NCBI GenBank assembly: GCA_002706335.1
Contig: PAKZ01000004.1
Location: 1 to 46,887 of the forward strand
DNA from: Ahrensia sp.
Lineage (GTDB): Bacteria; Pseudomonadota; Alphaproteobacteria; Rhizobiales; Rhizobiaceae
Direction of reading: 5' to 3'
DNA: 46,887 nucleotides
In this document: positions 1 to 8,037 of the stretch, piece by piece
Position numbering within the stretch: position 1 is the first letter of the stretch
How the letters are laid out: every line of letters begins with the position of its first letter
Notes under the pieces: model-generated
What the model was told of the DNA's origin: nothing
Databases searched by the model: none
Seen by the model: the letters and a program-made list of their open reading frames with translations, nothing else
Translations under genes and position numbers: made by a program

Positions 1-631
1 CCGGCAGGAGGGGCGGGCCATCCCATAAAAGACCGCACATGCACTGGAGCAGGAGCGGTCCGACATCCTGAAGCGGCGTCAGGCGTGGTTCGACGGCCAA
101 CTCGACCTCGATCCGGCAAGGTCGGTCTTCACCGATGAGACCTGGACGGCTACGAACATGGCCCGCACGCATGGCCGGTGCCGCAAGGGCGAGCGCCTTC
201 GGATGGGCTTCCCGCACGGTCACCGCAAAACCATGACGCTCGTCGCCGGTCTGCGGCTGTCAGGGATGGTGGCACCGATGGTTCTCGACGGGCCGATCAA
301 CGGTGACTGGTTCGAAGCCTATGTCACCTCGATTCTGGTACCGGAACTCAGTCCCGGCGACATCGTCGTGATGGATAATCTGTCCAGCCACAAGCGGGCA
401 GCGGTGCGAGAGAAGATCGAGGCGGTGTGCGCAACACTGTAGTTGCTTCCGCCTTACAGTCCCGACTTCAATGCCATCGAGAAGGCCTTCTCACGCCTCA
501 AGGCAATGTTCCGTAAGGCCGGTGAGCGCACCGTGTCCGGCCTCTCGAGCCTCATCGGCAAACTCGTCGATATCTTCGAGCCAGACGAATGCGCAAACTA
601 CTTCAGGTCGTGCGGATATGACCCGGAATGA
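1..631 (+). pseudogene. IS630-family transposase remnant with in-frame stops
   Basis: Reading the frame of the ATG at 158 across the whole stretch gives a recognisable IS630/Tc1-mariner DDE transposase: FTDETW with the first Asp at 134-136, VVMDNLSSHK with the second Asp at 374-376, and PYSPDFNAIE with the Glu at 479-481. Coding similarity continues upstream of 158 (WFDGQLDLDPARSVF), so 158 is not the true start and the 5' part lies partly outside the window. The same frame carries TAA at 26-28 and TAG at 440-442; the second falls between the second Asp and the Glu, so any product would lack a complete catalytic triad. The TAA at 26-28 may instead mark a frameshift. The ORF ends 12 bases before the stop of the convergent dehydrogenase. 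I could not define terminal inverted repeats. The family call is firm; inactivity is inferred. Confidence 0.85.
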
Positions 632-643
632 TCGTAAACCGCT

Positions 644-1810
644 TTAGAAAGCGTTGAACCCTGTCAGGTTTCGCCCGATGACCAGCTTCTGGATCTCGGT
701 GGTGCCGTCGGGGATCGGAAGGACCTTGGCATTGCGGAAATGCCGTTCGACCGGAAATTCCTTAGTGATGCCGTTGCCGCCGTGGATCTGCACGGCCTTG
801 CCTGCGATTTCGACGGCGATTTCCGTCGCATACCATTTCGCCATTGAGGTCTGAGTGTCGCAACGTACGCCCAGATCAAGAAGTTGCAGCCCGCGCTGGC
901 ATAACAATCGCGCCGCATCCAGATGCGTAGCCATGTCTGCCAGGTAACCCTGGATCAACTGGTGCCCGCCGATCGGCTTGCCGTGCTGTTGGCGCTCTTG
1001 CGCGTATTTAACGGCGCATTCCAGTGCCGCCTGGGCAATGCCGATGCTCGTCAGGCCGACAAACACGCGCGCGCTTTCAAAGAGTTTCAACGTCTGGAAC
1101 AGGCCCCCACCTGCATTTCCGAGAACATGTTCGGCGGTGGTTTCGGCCCTTTCGAAGAACAACTCGCAGGTAGAGGCGCTGACAAGCCCCATCTTGCGCA
1201 ATTCTCGGCTCTCATAGCCGCCTTTATCTCGATCCACGATGACCATGGAAATCCCGTCGTCCAGATTGCAGACAACGATGGCGAAATCCGACTGGGCCCC
1301 ATTGGAAATCCAGAGTTTTTGTCCACTGACAAAAATCTTGTCGCCCTCGCGGTCCGCACGTGTCTTGACCTCGCGCACGTTCGAGCCGACCTCAGGTTCG
1401 GAAATGCAGGTTGCGCAGATGCGTTCGCTGCGCAGGAGCGGCCCAAGATAGGCCTCTTTCTGCGCCGCATTTCCCAAAAGGTTGACCGCAAACACTGCGT
1501 GACCCTGAATCAGCACCGCAATCGCCAGATCGGCCCAGATCCGGGCCAGTTCCTCGTAGAGAATGCCATAGGTCATGCGGTCGATTCCGGCGCCGCCGTC
1601 TTCCTCGGGTATCAGCCCACTGATCAGCCCGAACTCCTCGACCTTGGAGAACAGGGATTTCAGCGTTTCCGCGTCGGGCGGGTGGCCGAGGTCCTCGTAT
1701 TGCTCGGCCAGCGGAGCGAACTTCGCCTCGGCCATCTTGCGAAAGTTCTCCAGCAACATGCGTTGCTCGTCTGTATAGACTGCCTGAGCGGCAGAGATCA
1801 CATTTTCCAT
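644..1810 (-). CDS. acyl-CoA dehydrogenase with Asp at the usual catalytic-base position
   Basis: A 388-residue flavoprotein of the acyl-CoA dehydrogenase family, oxidising an acyl-CoA to the enoyl-CoA with electrons passed to ETF. The family arrangement is intact: helical N-terminal domain, the FAD/substrate motif CISEPEVGSN, KLWISNGAQSD, and C-terminal IHGGNGITKEFPVERHFR. Where most members have YEGT with the catalytic Glu, this protein reads IPDGTTEIQK, so Asp occupies that position. The frame is open 51 codons further upstream, but that extension runs into the thiolase gene; the ATG at 1810 begins a normal N-terminus (MENVISAAQ) with AAGG upstream. It is the last gene of a three-gene minus-strand set with thiolase and crotonase. 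The substrate cannot be told; Asp-type members include alicyclic acyl-CoA dehydrogenases, which would suit this cluster. Confidence 0.9.
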   Translation of the reverse strand: MENVISAAQAVYTDEQRMLLENFRKMAEAKFAPLAEQYEDLGHPPDAETLKSLFSKVEEFGLISGLIPEEDGGAGIDRMTYGILYEELARIWADLAIAVLIQGHAVFAVNLLGNAAQKEAYLGPLLRSERICATCISEPEVGSNVREVKTRADREGDKIFVSGQKLWISNGAQSDFAIVVCNLDDGISMVIVDRDKGGYESRELRKMGLVSASTCELFFERAETTAEHVLGNAGGGLFQTLKLFESARVFVGLTSIGIAQAALECAVKYAQERQQHGKPIGGHQLIQGYLADMATHLDAARLLCQRGLQLLDLGVRCDTQTSMAKWYATEIAVEIAGKAVQIHGGNGITKEFPVERHFRNAKVLPIPDGTTEIQKLVIGRNLTGFNAF

Positions 1811-1826
1811 TGTTTTCAACCTTGTT

Positions 1827-3065
1827 TCAGCGTCCCAGAATGGTGACGCAGGCGGCGGCTTCCTCGACCCCGTGCAAACCGCCGCCGTTTTCGGCGATGG
1901 CGTTCTGCGCGCCTTCGACCTGACGCGCGCCCGCTTCGCCGCGCAGCTGCGTAACCAGTTCAAAAACCTGCCCGATCCCAGTGGCCCCGACCGGGTGGCC
2001 CTTGGATTCCAATCCGCCCGAGGGGTTCACCGGAATGCGCCCGCCGATCTTTGTATCGCCGCGCAGGCTGGCTGGCCCCCCCTCTCCGAATTCGACAAAC
2101 CCGAGATTTTCGATTTGGATCACCTCGCCCACGGCAGTGGCGTCATGTACTTCGGCAACCGACATATCCTCTGGGCCGAGCCCGGCCTGTTCATAGGCCT
2201 GAAGCGCGGCAAGGCGGGTCAGGTGGTTCTTATAATCTTCCGGCGGACGGTCGGTGCCGGAGCGCAGGATCGCGGCTTTGACCTTGATAGCGCGTGCGGG
2301 ATCGAGCCCCAGTCGCTTGAGTCCTTCGCCCGTGCACAGCACGGCCGCCGCGGCACCGTCCGAGATCGGGGCGCACATTGGCAGGGTCAGCGGATAGGTG
2401 ATGGGCGGCGCGGCCATGACCTGATCTACGCTCATGGCATCGCGGTACTGCGCCAACGGATTATGCGCGGAATGTTCATGGTTCTTGGCAGAGACAGCGG
2501 CAAACTGTTCTTGCGTGGTGCCGAAAGTCTTCATGTGCAGCCGCGCGAAGCCTGCGTAGACATCCATGAATACGCTGTAGGGCTTGGGCGATTTCGATCC
2601 TTCGGGTTCCTCGACGCCGGCCCCCAGATCGGCCAGGCGTTGCGCAACCTCTTCGCCGTTGCTGACGTCCCAGCCGCTGTCGAAGGCCGAAAACATCAAC
2701 GCGCGGTCATCGGAATACATTTTTTCGGCACCCACGGCGAGACAGCAGTCACCATTGCCTGCCTTGAGGAAATCCACCGCCAGCTTGAACCCGGTCGAGG
2801 CGCTGGCACAGGCATTTTCGACATTTACCACCGGAATACCCTGAATGCCCATTTCGCGCAGCGCGATCTCGCCCCGGATCATGTGCTGGCCCTCCATGTG
2901 GCCCTGCACTGCGTTGGAGAAGAAGGCGCCGTTGATCCGGTCGGCGGCCAGCCCGGCGTCCGCAAGGGCGGCGGCGACAGCCTCGCCCGTCATGTCCTTG
3001 ATGGTCTTGGTCCGGAATTTTCCGAACGGCGTCATCCCGACGCCAACGACGTATATGTCCTGCAT
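1827..3065 (-). CDS. thiolase of the SCP-x/lipid-transfer type
   Basis: A 412-residue thiolase-fold protein expected to cleave a 3-ketoacyl-CoA (or, in reverse, to condense two acyl-CoAs). The nucleophilic Cys lies at residue 86 in VNVENACASAS, followed by the EVHDATAVGE segment and the C-terminal GHPVGATGIGQ loop. HDA instead of HEAF and the NPSGGLESKGHP context are typical of the SCP-x/non-classical thiolase branch often linked to branched or sterol-like side-chain substrates. The ATG at 3065 is preceded by a near-perfect AGGAGG; the longer open frame upstream to 3116 overlaps the start of nothing useful and lacks such a site. It sits between a crotonase and an acyl-CoA dehydrogenase, so this is a small beta-oxidation operon. 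It is the only thiolase visible in the window. Confidence 0.9.
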   Translation of the reverse strand: MQDIYVVGVGMTPFGKFRTKTIKDMTGEAVAAALADAGLAADRINGAFFSNAVQGHMEGQHMIRGEIALREMGIQGIPVVNVENACASASTGFKLAVDFLKAGNGDCCLAVGAEKMYSDDRALMFSAFDSGWDVSNGEEVAQRLADLGAGVEEPEGSKSPKPYSVFMDVYAGFARLHMKTFGTTQEQFAAVSAKNHEHSAHNPLAQYRDAMSVDQVMAAPPITYPLTLPMCAPISDGAAAAVLCTGEGLKRLGLDPARAIKVKAAILRSGTDRPPEDYKNHLTRLAALQAYEQAGLGPEDMSVAEVHDATAVGEVIQIENLGFVEFGEGGPASLRGDTKIGGRIPVNPSGGLESKGHPVGATGIGQVFELVTQLRGEAGARQVEGAQNAIAENGGGLHGVEEAAACVTILGR

Positions 3066-3081
3066 CGTTCGTCCTCCTGTT

Positions 3082-3870
3082 CTAGTATCCGCGAAACTGA
3101 GGTTTGCGCTTTTCATTGAACGCCGAAAGCCCCTCGTGCATGTCCCAGGACCGCATGTGCGCGCGCAGGTTCAGCATCTCATCGGAAAGAGCGGCGGTTT
3201 CGTCGACGTCCAGCGACCGGTTGGCAACCGCCTTCATACGGCGCAAGACCGACGGGCTCTTGTCTGCTAGCCTGTCAGTGAAGGCCTGCACCGCGTTGTG
3301 CAGGTCGTCGTCCGCGACGACCTTGTTGACCAGCCCCCAGTCCATCATGTCCTGCGCCGAGACGTTTTCCCCCGAGAACAACAAATATTTCGCGCGGTTC
3401 AATCCAATCCTGCGCGGCAGGATCGCAGCACCGCCTGCACCGGGAAAGACGCCGAAGTTGGAATGGGCATCGCCCAGTTGCGCGCTTTCGGCGGCAAAGA
3501 CCAGATCGCAGGCCATCACCATCTCCAGCCCGCCGGCCATGGCCAGCCCGTTCACGGCGGCGATCACCGGCTTGGGACCATGCCGCATCAGTCCGAACGT
3601 GTGATCGACGAGATCAAGAAGGTCCGGTTCGCCCGGTTTGTGTTTGGCGTCAGCGATCTCTTTCAGATCGGCACCAGCGCAGAATGCCCGGCCCGAACCG
3701 GTTAGGACAATTGTGCGAACCGCATCGTCGGTCAGCGCGGCTTCCAGTGCAACCGCCATTTCTTGCAGCATCTGCGTTGACATGGCGTTCAGCTGTTCGG
3801 TTCGCTGGAGGGTAATCCATTCTGTTCTTGCCACGCGTTCGACGGATAGCGTCTGCTTCGCTTCATTCAT
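3082..3870 (-). CDS. enoyl-CoA hydratase/isomerase-family protein lacking both canonical glutamates
   Basis: A 262-residue crotonase-fold protein. The CoA oxyanion-hole segments are clear: SGRAFCAGADLKEI and AAVNGLAMAGGLEM. In classical enoyl-CoA hydratase two Glu residues act on water; the aligned segments here read LGDAHSNFGVFPGAGG and AKYLLFSG, giving His and Tyr instead. It may therefore be an isomerase, hydrolase or C-C lyase rather than a hydratase. The start at 3870 has AGGGA upstream and was preferred over the 42-codon extension to 3996, which would overlap the divergent CoA-transferase start. It is the first gene of the set with the thiolase (16-base gap) and dehydrogenase. Family certain, reaction not. 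Confidence 0.88.
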   Translation of the reverse strand: MNEAKQTLSVERVARTEWITLQRTEQLNAMSTQMLQEMAVALEAALTDDAVRTIVLTGSGRAFCAGADLKEIADAKHKPGEPDLLDLVDHTFGLMRHGPKPVIAAVNGLAMAGGLEMVMACDLVFAAESAQLGDAHSNFGVFPGAGGAAILPRRIGLNRAKYLLFSGENVSAQDMMDWGLVNKVVADDDLHNAVQAFTDRLADKSPSVLRRMKAVANRSLDVDETAALSDEMLNLRAHMRSWDMHEGLSAFNEKRKPQFRGY

Positions 3871-3888
3871 GCTAAGTCCCTGAAAATT

Positions 3889-3899
3889 ATAACTGTTAT
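3889..3899. promoter_or_regulatory. 11-bp palindrome ATAACTGTTAT in a divergent promoter region
   Basis: The 113-base gap between the divergent crotonase (start 3870) and CoA-transferase (start 3984) contains the perfect palindrome ATAAC-T-GTTAT. It lies 19 bases upstream of the crotonase start codon. Its arms resemble the TAAC/GTTA core of the four TCTAAC-N4-GTTAGA sites elsewhere, but the spacer is 1 rather than 4 bases, so it is either a site for another TetR-type repressor or chance. Confidence 0.35.
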
Positions 3900-3983
3900 G
3901 GGATTTTTGCCTTGTCTTTTGCAGCGATCTGCGCTGCGATGGGTCGGACCCGCTCGCGGGGAAAACGTGACTTGGAGACCAAT

Positions 3984-5093
3984 ATGAGCGCTGCACCCCT
4001 GGCCGGTCTGAAGATCCTCAGCCTGGCCGAACAATTTCCCGGTCCCTACGCGACAATGCTGTTGTCGGACATGGGGGCTGAGGTGATCATGATCGAACGC
4101 CCAAGCGTTGGTGATCCGGCCCGGCAGTTTCCGCCGTTGTTCCGGGCGTTGAACCGGGGCAAGCGCAGCGTCGCGCTGGATTTGAAATCGGCTGCTGGGT
4201 TGGCGAGTTTTCGCGAACTGGCCAAGGACTCGGATGTTATCGTTGAAGGGTTCCGCCCTGGCAAGCTCGCGGCCCTCGGCGCCGGTTTCGAGGACATGCG
4301 CAGCGTCAACCCGCGGCTGGTTTACGTGTCGATTTCGGGCTACGGGCAGGACGGCCCCTATCGTGACAGGGCCGGGCATGATCTGAGCTATGAAGGCGTT
4401 GGCGGCCTGCTGGCCGATCAGGCCGATGCGGGGCAGCCCGGACCTGTGCCGGCGATCCCCTTCGCGGATGTTGGCGCGGCGCTGTTCGCTGCGATCGCAA
4501 TACTGTCGGCTGTGGTGTCGAGCCAGCGGACGGGGCAGGGGCGTTACGTGGACGTTTCCATGTCGGACGCGGTGGTTTCGATGCTGACCGCATTCCTTGT
4601 TCCGGCCGCCAATGGCACACCGCTGGGCGAATTCATCGCCGAGCCGGGCTATGGCGTGTTCACCTGCAAGGACGGCAAGCTCATGACATTGTCCATCGCG
4701 CACGAGGACTGGTTTTGGCAACCGTTCTGCGATGTGATCGACAGGGCGGAGCTTGCTTCGATGACGGGCCGCGAACGTGTTGCCAGCAAGGACGCGCTGC
4801 GGGAAGAGATCGCGGCGGTTGTAGTCGGCAAGCCCCGTGCCGAGTGGGGCGATCTTCTGGATAAGGCGGGCGTGCCATGGGGTCCGGTCAATTCTTTGAT
4901 CGAAGCGCTGGATGACGCCCATGTGCGCGCGCGCCAGTTGCTGCGCACGATCACGCATGACAGCGGCAAGACCGAGACTTTCCTCGTCCAGCCTCTGAAA
5001 TTCGATGATTTCGAGACCGCAACCCCGGACCTGCCACCAGAACTCGGGGCAGACAATGACAGCATCCTCCCGAAAGGCTCCGACGAGCGGTAG
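3984..5093 (+). CDS. class III CoA-transferase or racemase (CaiB/BaiF family)
   Basis: A 369-residue CaiB/BaiF-family protein. These enzymes move CoA between carboxylic acids or, in the alpha-methylacyl-CoA racemase branch, epimerise 2-methyl-branched acyl-CoAs. The N-terminus LAGLKILSLAEQFPGPYATM and the segment SGYGQDGPYRDRAGHD are diagnostic; the conserved catalytic Asp is residue 133 in GHDLSYEG. The GHD-x-x-Y pattern is the one seen in methylacyl-CoA racemases, which fits a branched substrate, but it also occurs in transferases. The ATG at 3984 has GGAG nine bases upstream; an earlier in-frame start at 3912 was rejected for lack of a binding site. It is a single gene, divergent from the crotonase operon and convergent with the SDR at 5110. 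Confidence 0.88.
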   Translation: MSAAPLAGLKILSLAEQFPGPYATMLLSDMGAEVIMIERPSVGDPARQFPPLFRALNRGKRSVALDLKSAAGLASFRELAKDSDVIVEGFRPGKLAALGAGFEDMRSVNPRLVYVSISGYGQDGPYRDRAGHDLSYEGVGGLLADQADAGQPGPVPAIPFADVGAALFAAIAILSAVVSSQRTGQGRYVDVSMSDAVVSMLTAFLVPAANGTPLGEFIAEPGYGVFTCKDGKLMTLSIAHEDWFWQPFCDVIDRAELASMTGRERVASKDALREEIAAVVVGKPRAEWGDLLDKAGVPWGPVNSLIEALDDAHVRARQLLRTITHDSGKTETFLVQPLKFDDFETATPDLPPELGADNDSILPKGSDER

Positions 5094-5109
5094 CCACCTG
5101 TTTTCGGCT

Positions 5110-5898
5110 CTAGCAGGCAAAAGAATACCCGCCATTCACCGGATAGGTCTGTCCGGTGATCCAGCTGGCGGCATCCGAGCAGAGAAACAGGATCATTCCG
5201 GCGGGATCTTCCGGCTCGCCCAGACGGCGGATCACATATTGCGACAATGCTCGCTTCTCGGTCTCTGCATCCGGGATCAGGTCAGCAACAGCCGGAGTCC
5301 TCGTGCCCCCCAAGGCGACGCAATTCGCGGTGATCCCGTACCGGCCAGCGGCTTTTGCAATGGCCCGCATGAAGCCCGCCGCGCCGGCTTTGGCCCCGGA
5401 ATAAACCACCAGGTGCGGCTCGCCGACGCGTCCGGCGTCGGAAATGACGGTCACGATGCGACCATAGCCACATTTGACCATTAAAGGCATGGCGTGACGG
5501 GTGCAGTTCAGCACCCCGTCGAAATTGGTGGCCATCCAGCGGCGCCATTCAGTGGGATCCGACTCCCAAAACGGGACAAGATCGTCAAGCCGCGATGTCG
5601 GCCCGGCGTTGCCGGCATTGTTGACCAGAATATCCACGCTGCCGAAGGCGTTCTGCGCCTTGGCAAAGGCCGCGCCGACGGCTTCGAACTCTGAAACATC
5701 AAACGCGAGCGGCAGCGCCTTTGCACCGGCAGCTTCCACTTCTGCGGCAACGCGTTCGGCCCGGTCGGCGTGAAAATCGTTGACAACAACGGCACCGGCC
5801 CCGTGTTCGGCCAGGTAAAGTGCGACTTGACGGCCCACACCTTGACCTGCTCCGGTTACAAATGCAGTCCGCCCCTTGATGGCAAGCAGTTCACTCAT
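5110..5898 (-). CDS. short-chain dehydrogenase/reductase (SDR)
   Basis: A 262-residue classical SDR, NAD(P)-dependent, probably a 3-hydroxyacyl-CoA or alcohol dehydrogenase. Visible motifs are TGAGQGVGR (dinucleotide binding), NNAGNAG, a Ser in VISDAGR and the YSGAK active-site Tyr/Lys pair; the C-terminus ends SWITGQTYPVNGGYSFAC as in many degradative SDRs. The ATG at 5898 follows GGAAAGGAGAGACA, a strong ribosome-binding site; the frame is open to 6015, but that extension would overlap the LivF gene. It is the last gene downstream of the ABC importer operon, 13 bases after livF, so its substrate is probably derived from what that importer brings in. Confidence 0.88.
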   Translation of the reverse strand: MSELLAIKGRTAFVTGAGQGVGRQVALYLAEHGAGAVVVNDFHADRAERVAAEVEAAGAKALPLAFDVSEFEAVGAAFAKAQNAFGSVDILVNNAGNAGPTSRLDDLVPFWESDPTEWRRWMATNFDGVLNCTRHAMPLMVKCGYGRIVTVISDAGRVGEPHLVVYSGAKAGAAGFMRAIAKAAGRYGITANCVALGGTRTPAVADLIPDAETEKRALSQYVIRRLGEPEDPAGMILFLCSDAASWITGQTYPVNGGYSFAC

Positions 5899-5911
5899 TG
5901 TCTCTCCTTTC

Positions 5912-6703
5912 CTACCCCAGCCATCTTTTGCGGCGGCGATAGTGCTTGATCTCTCGATAGCTCTTGCGCTCGCCTGAGGCGGTGACACCAAGATAGAATT
6001 CCTTGATATCCTCATTGTCAGCGAGCTTGTCGGCCGGGCCGTCCATCACGATACGACCATTTTCCATCACATAAGCGTAGTCGGCGATCGACAGTGCCGC
6101 GGCGGTGTTCTGTTCGACCAGCAAAAAGGTCGTGCCTTCTGATTTGAGTTGCTTGAGCACGTCGTAGACATCCCGGATCATCATCGGGGCCAGACCCAAC
6201 GACGGCTCGTCGATTGCGATGATCTTGGGCTTTGCCATCATTGCCCGGCCGATCAGCAGCAGTTGCTGTTCGCCACCAGACATAAATCCGGAGGTGCGGT
6301 GGCGGAGATCCGCAAGCCGCGGCATCAGAGTATAAACTTGGTCCAGGCGGTTCTTGAGCTCGGCGGAGCTAGGCACCATATGCCCGCCCACGATCAGGTT
6401 TTGCTCTGACGTGAGATGTCGCAATACGCGCCGATCCTCCATCACATGGATCAGACCGTTCTTTACAACGTTCGACGCTTCCATGTTCTGGACAGGGGTG
6501 CCGTCTAGAATGATGGACCCCGCCGAAACGGTTCCATCTTCGGATTTGAGCGTCCCTGAGATGGCCTTGAGCGTCGTACTTTTGCCCGCGCCATTGCCAC
6601 CGAGCAGAGCAACGCATTGACCTTCACGGACCGTCATGGAAACGCCTTTTAGCGCCAGGATGACGTCGGAATAGGTCACTTCTACGTTGTTGAGTTCCAG
6701 CAT
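5912..6703 (-). CDS. livF: LivF-type ABC importer ATPase
   Basis: A 263-residue ATP-binding subunit of a HAAT (branched-chain-amino-acid-type) importer. Walker A is GGNGAGKST at residues 35-43, the ABC signature is MSGGEQQLLLIGRAM, followed by Walker B IIAIDEPSLGL and a switch His region ending in LVEQNT. The C-terminal tail is unusually basic (HYRRRKRWLG), beyond the normal end of LivF. It is the fifth component gene of the importer and follows the binding-protein gene after a 61-base gap containing a strong stem-loop. No strong ribosome-binding site is seen before the ATG at 6703. HAAT importers in such clusters often carry aromatic or alicyclic carboxylates rather than amino acids. Confidence 0.93.
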   Translation of the reverse strand: MLELNNVEVTYSDVILALKGVSMTVREGQCVALLGGNGAGKSTTLKAISGTLKSEDGTVSAGSIILDGTPVQNMEASNVVKNGLIHVMEDRRVLRHLTSEQNLIVGGHMVPSSAELKNRLDQVYTLMPRLADLRHRTSGFMSGGEQQLLLIGRAMMAKPKIIAIDEPSLGLAPMMIRDVYDVLKQLKSEGTTFLLVEQNTAAALSIADYAYVMENGRIVMDGPADKLADNEDIKEFYLGVTASGERKSYREIKHYRRRKRWLG

Positions 6704-6734
6704 GGTCGTATTGCCCGAGGCTAAGGATCAGGAG

Positions 6735-6756
6735 GGGCGCCGCGACCGCGGCGCCC
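6735..6756. other. perfect 10-bp inverted repeat between binding-protein gene and livF
   Basis: GGGCGCCGCG at 6735-6744 and CGCGGCGCCC at 6747-6756 are perfect inverse complements with a two-base loop. It starts 9 bases downstream of the binding-protein stop on the minus strand and is not followed by a T-run, so it does not look like a simple Rho-independent terminator. A stem here would protect the upstream mRNA and help give more binding protein than ATPase, a known arrangement in importer operons; that role is inference. Confidence 0.6.
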
Positions 6757-6764
6757 TGTTAAAT

Positions 6765-8003
6765 TCACCACTTCTGAACGTCGGGAATGTCGGCGCCGGT
6801 TGCTTCGATGGTGATCTTGCCATCTTTGACGGTGCCCACATTCACCTTGAGACCTTCCAATGGGAAAGGCGCTTCGGGAGTGAAAGTGAGGGAGGGCAGA
6901 AAGCCGTGGGTTTCTTCGGTGGTGATCGGTTTAGTAAAGAGCGCCTCACGAACCATCTCTCCGGTCAGGCCCTCGGCGCCGTTCTCCTCGATCGCGTGAT
7001 CGATCACGCTCACGACAAAAAGACCTTGAGAAACACCCATCGCGGTCACAACGTTCCAGGGCGCCTCGAGCCCATATTTCGCAACCAGTGTTTCGTAGAA
7101 TTGTCGTGCGGGTGTGTCCTCATCGGCCGCAATCGCCATACCGTAAGCCTCAAAGTCGCCCTCCAGTTGGTCAAGGCCGCCAAGCGCACTCCCCGAGGCC
7201 GGCAACCCGTTATGCGAACTCATCATGATCGGGATGTTCGCCCCGTTGGCTTGCAGTCCACGTTTCGCCGCCACCACGATAGAGGTGTTCGTCTGGATAA
7301 TCAGCGCCTCGGCGCCGGCCCGCACGACGCGGCGCATTTGCGCCGTCAGATCGGTCGGTTGCACTTCGGTATAGATTACCTCGACGAGATCGATCACTTC
7401 GGGATGCTGTTCGGCATAAAGTTCGAGGCCCTTTGCCATGTCGACATAGGCAGGCGAGGCCTCGGAGGCGAGGATCGCGACCTTGAGCGGATCGTCTCCG
7501 CCCCGCTGTTCACGCATCCAGTTCACAAAGCCCGCGCTTTCGTGCGAATAGGTCGGACGCGGGTTGAAGATCCAGGAATCCGGTTGCCAGGCAAAACCGT
7601 AGGCGGCCGTCGCCATGAACATCGGGATCTTATCATCCGGCAGGCGTTCGGAAAGCGCGGCAACGTCCGGCCCGCCAAGGCCGACGACCGCAATCGGGTC
7701 CAGTTCCGATTTGATCCCGGGCCAGAGGCTCGCCACCTGTGCCGCGTCGTAGCGGGTTTCGTAGTTTTTGTAGTTCAGCGTAACGCCAAGTTCCTTGCCG
7801 CGGGTTTCATTCCACCAGGTGAATACAGCCTCGCGTCCGCCTGCCAGAATGGGCATGATGTCGGCATAGGGGCCGGAAAAGTCCGACAGCAGGGCGAGAT
7901 TATAGTTTGTCTCCGCCTGCGCCTTCAAAGGCATAGTCGCCGCAACAGCTATGGCACCCGCTGCCAGCAAGCCGCGGAGACCTCGTTTCGTTTGGTATGT
8001 CAT
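6765..8003 (-). CDS. periplasmic substrate-binding protein of a HAAT-type ABC importer
   Basis: A 412-residue type I periplasmic binding protein (LivJ/LivK fold). It has a Sec signal peptide: basic MTYQTKRGLRG, hydrophobic LLAAGAIAVAATM, and a likely cut after AQA near residue 30. The mature protein begins with LALLSDFSGPYADIMP, the usual first strand and ligand loop of this family. The start at 8003 has GGGAGGAAG upstream. It lies between livM and livF. The ligand is unknown; linkage to acyl-CoA ligases and ring- or branch-degrading genes suggests an organic acid rather than an amino acid. Confidence 0.92.
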   Translation of the reverse strand: MTYQTKRGLRGLLAAGAIAVAATMPLKAQAETNYNLALLSDFSGPYADIMPILAGGREAVFTWWNETRGKELGVTLNYKNYETRYDAAQVASLWPGIKSELDPIAVVGLGGPDVAALSERLPDDKIPMFMATAAYGFAWQPDSWIFNPRPTYSHESAGFVNWMREQRGGDDPLKVAILASEASPAYVDMAKGLELYAEQHPEVIDLVEVIYTEVQPTDLTAQMRRVVRAGAEALIIQTNTSIVVAAKRGLQANGANIPIMMSSHNGLPASGSALGGLDQLEGDFEAYGMAIAADEDTPARQFYETLVAKYGLEAPWNVVTAMGVSQGLFVVSVIDHAIEENGAEGLTGEMVREALFTKPITTEETHGFLPSLTFTPEAPFPLEGLKVNVGTVKDGKITIEATGADIPDVQKW

Positions 8004-8037
8004 ATTCTTCCTCCCATGTTAAAAGCCCCTCTGTTCT

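Noticed and set aside
1872-3119. 415-codon open frame on the plus strand opposite the thiolase
   Set aside because: Rich in His, Arg and Gly without domain pattern; the thiolase on the other strand has all active-site motifs.
5094-5109. Terminator between the convergent CoA-transferase and SDR genes
   Set aside because: The 16-base gap shows no convincing inverted repeat with a T-run.
3867-5135. 422-codon open frame on the minus strand opposite the CoA-transferase
   Set aside because: Antisense shadow: no family motif and no ribosome-binding site, while the plus strand has an intact CaiB/BaiF protein.
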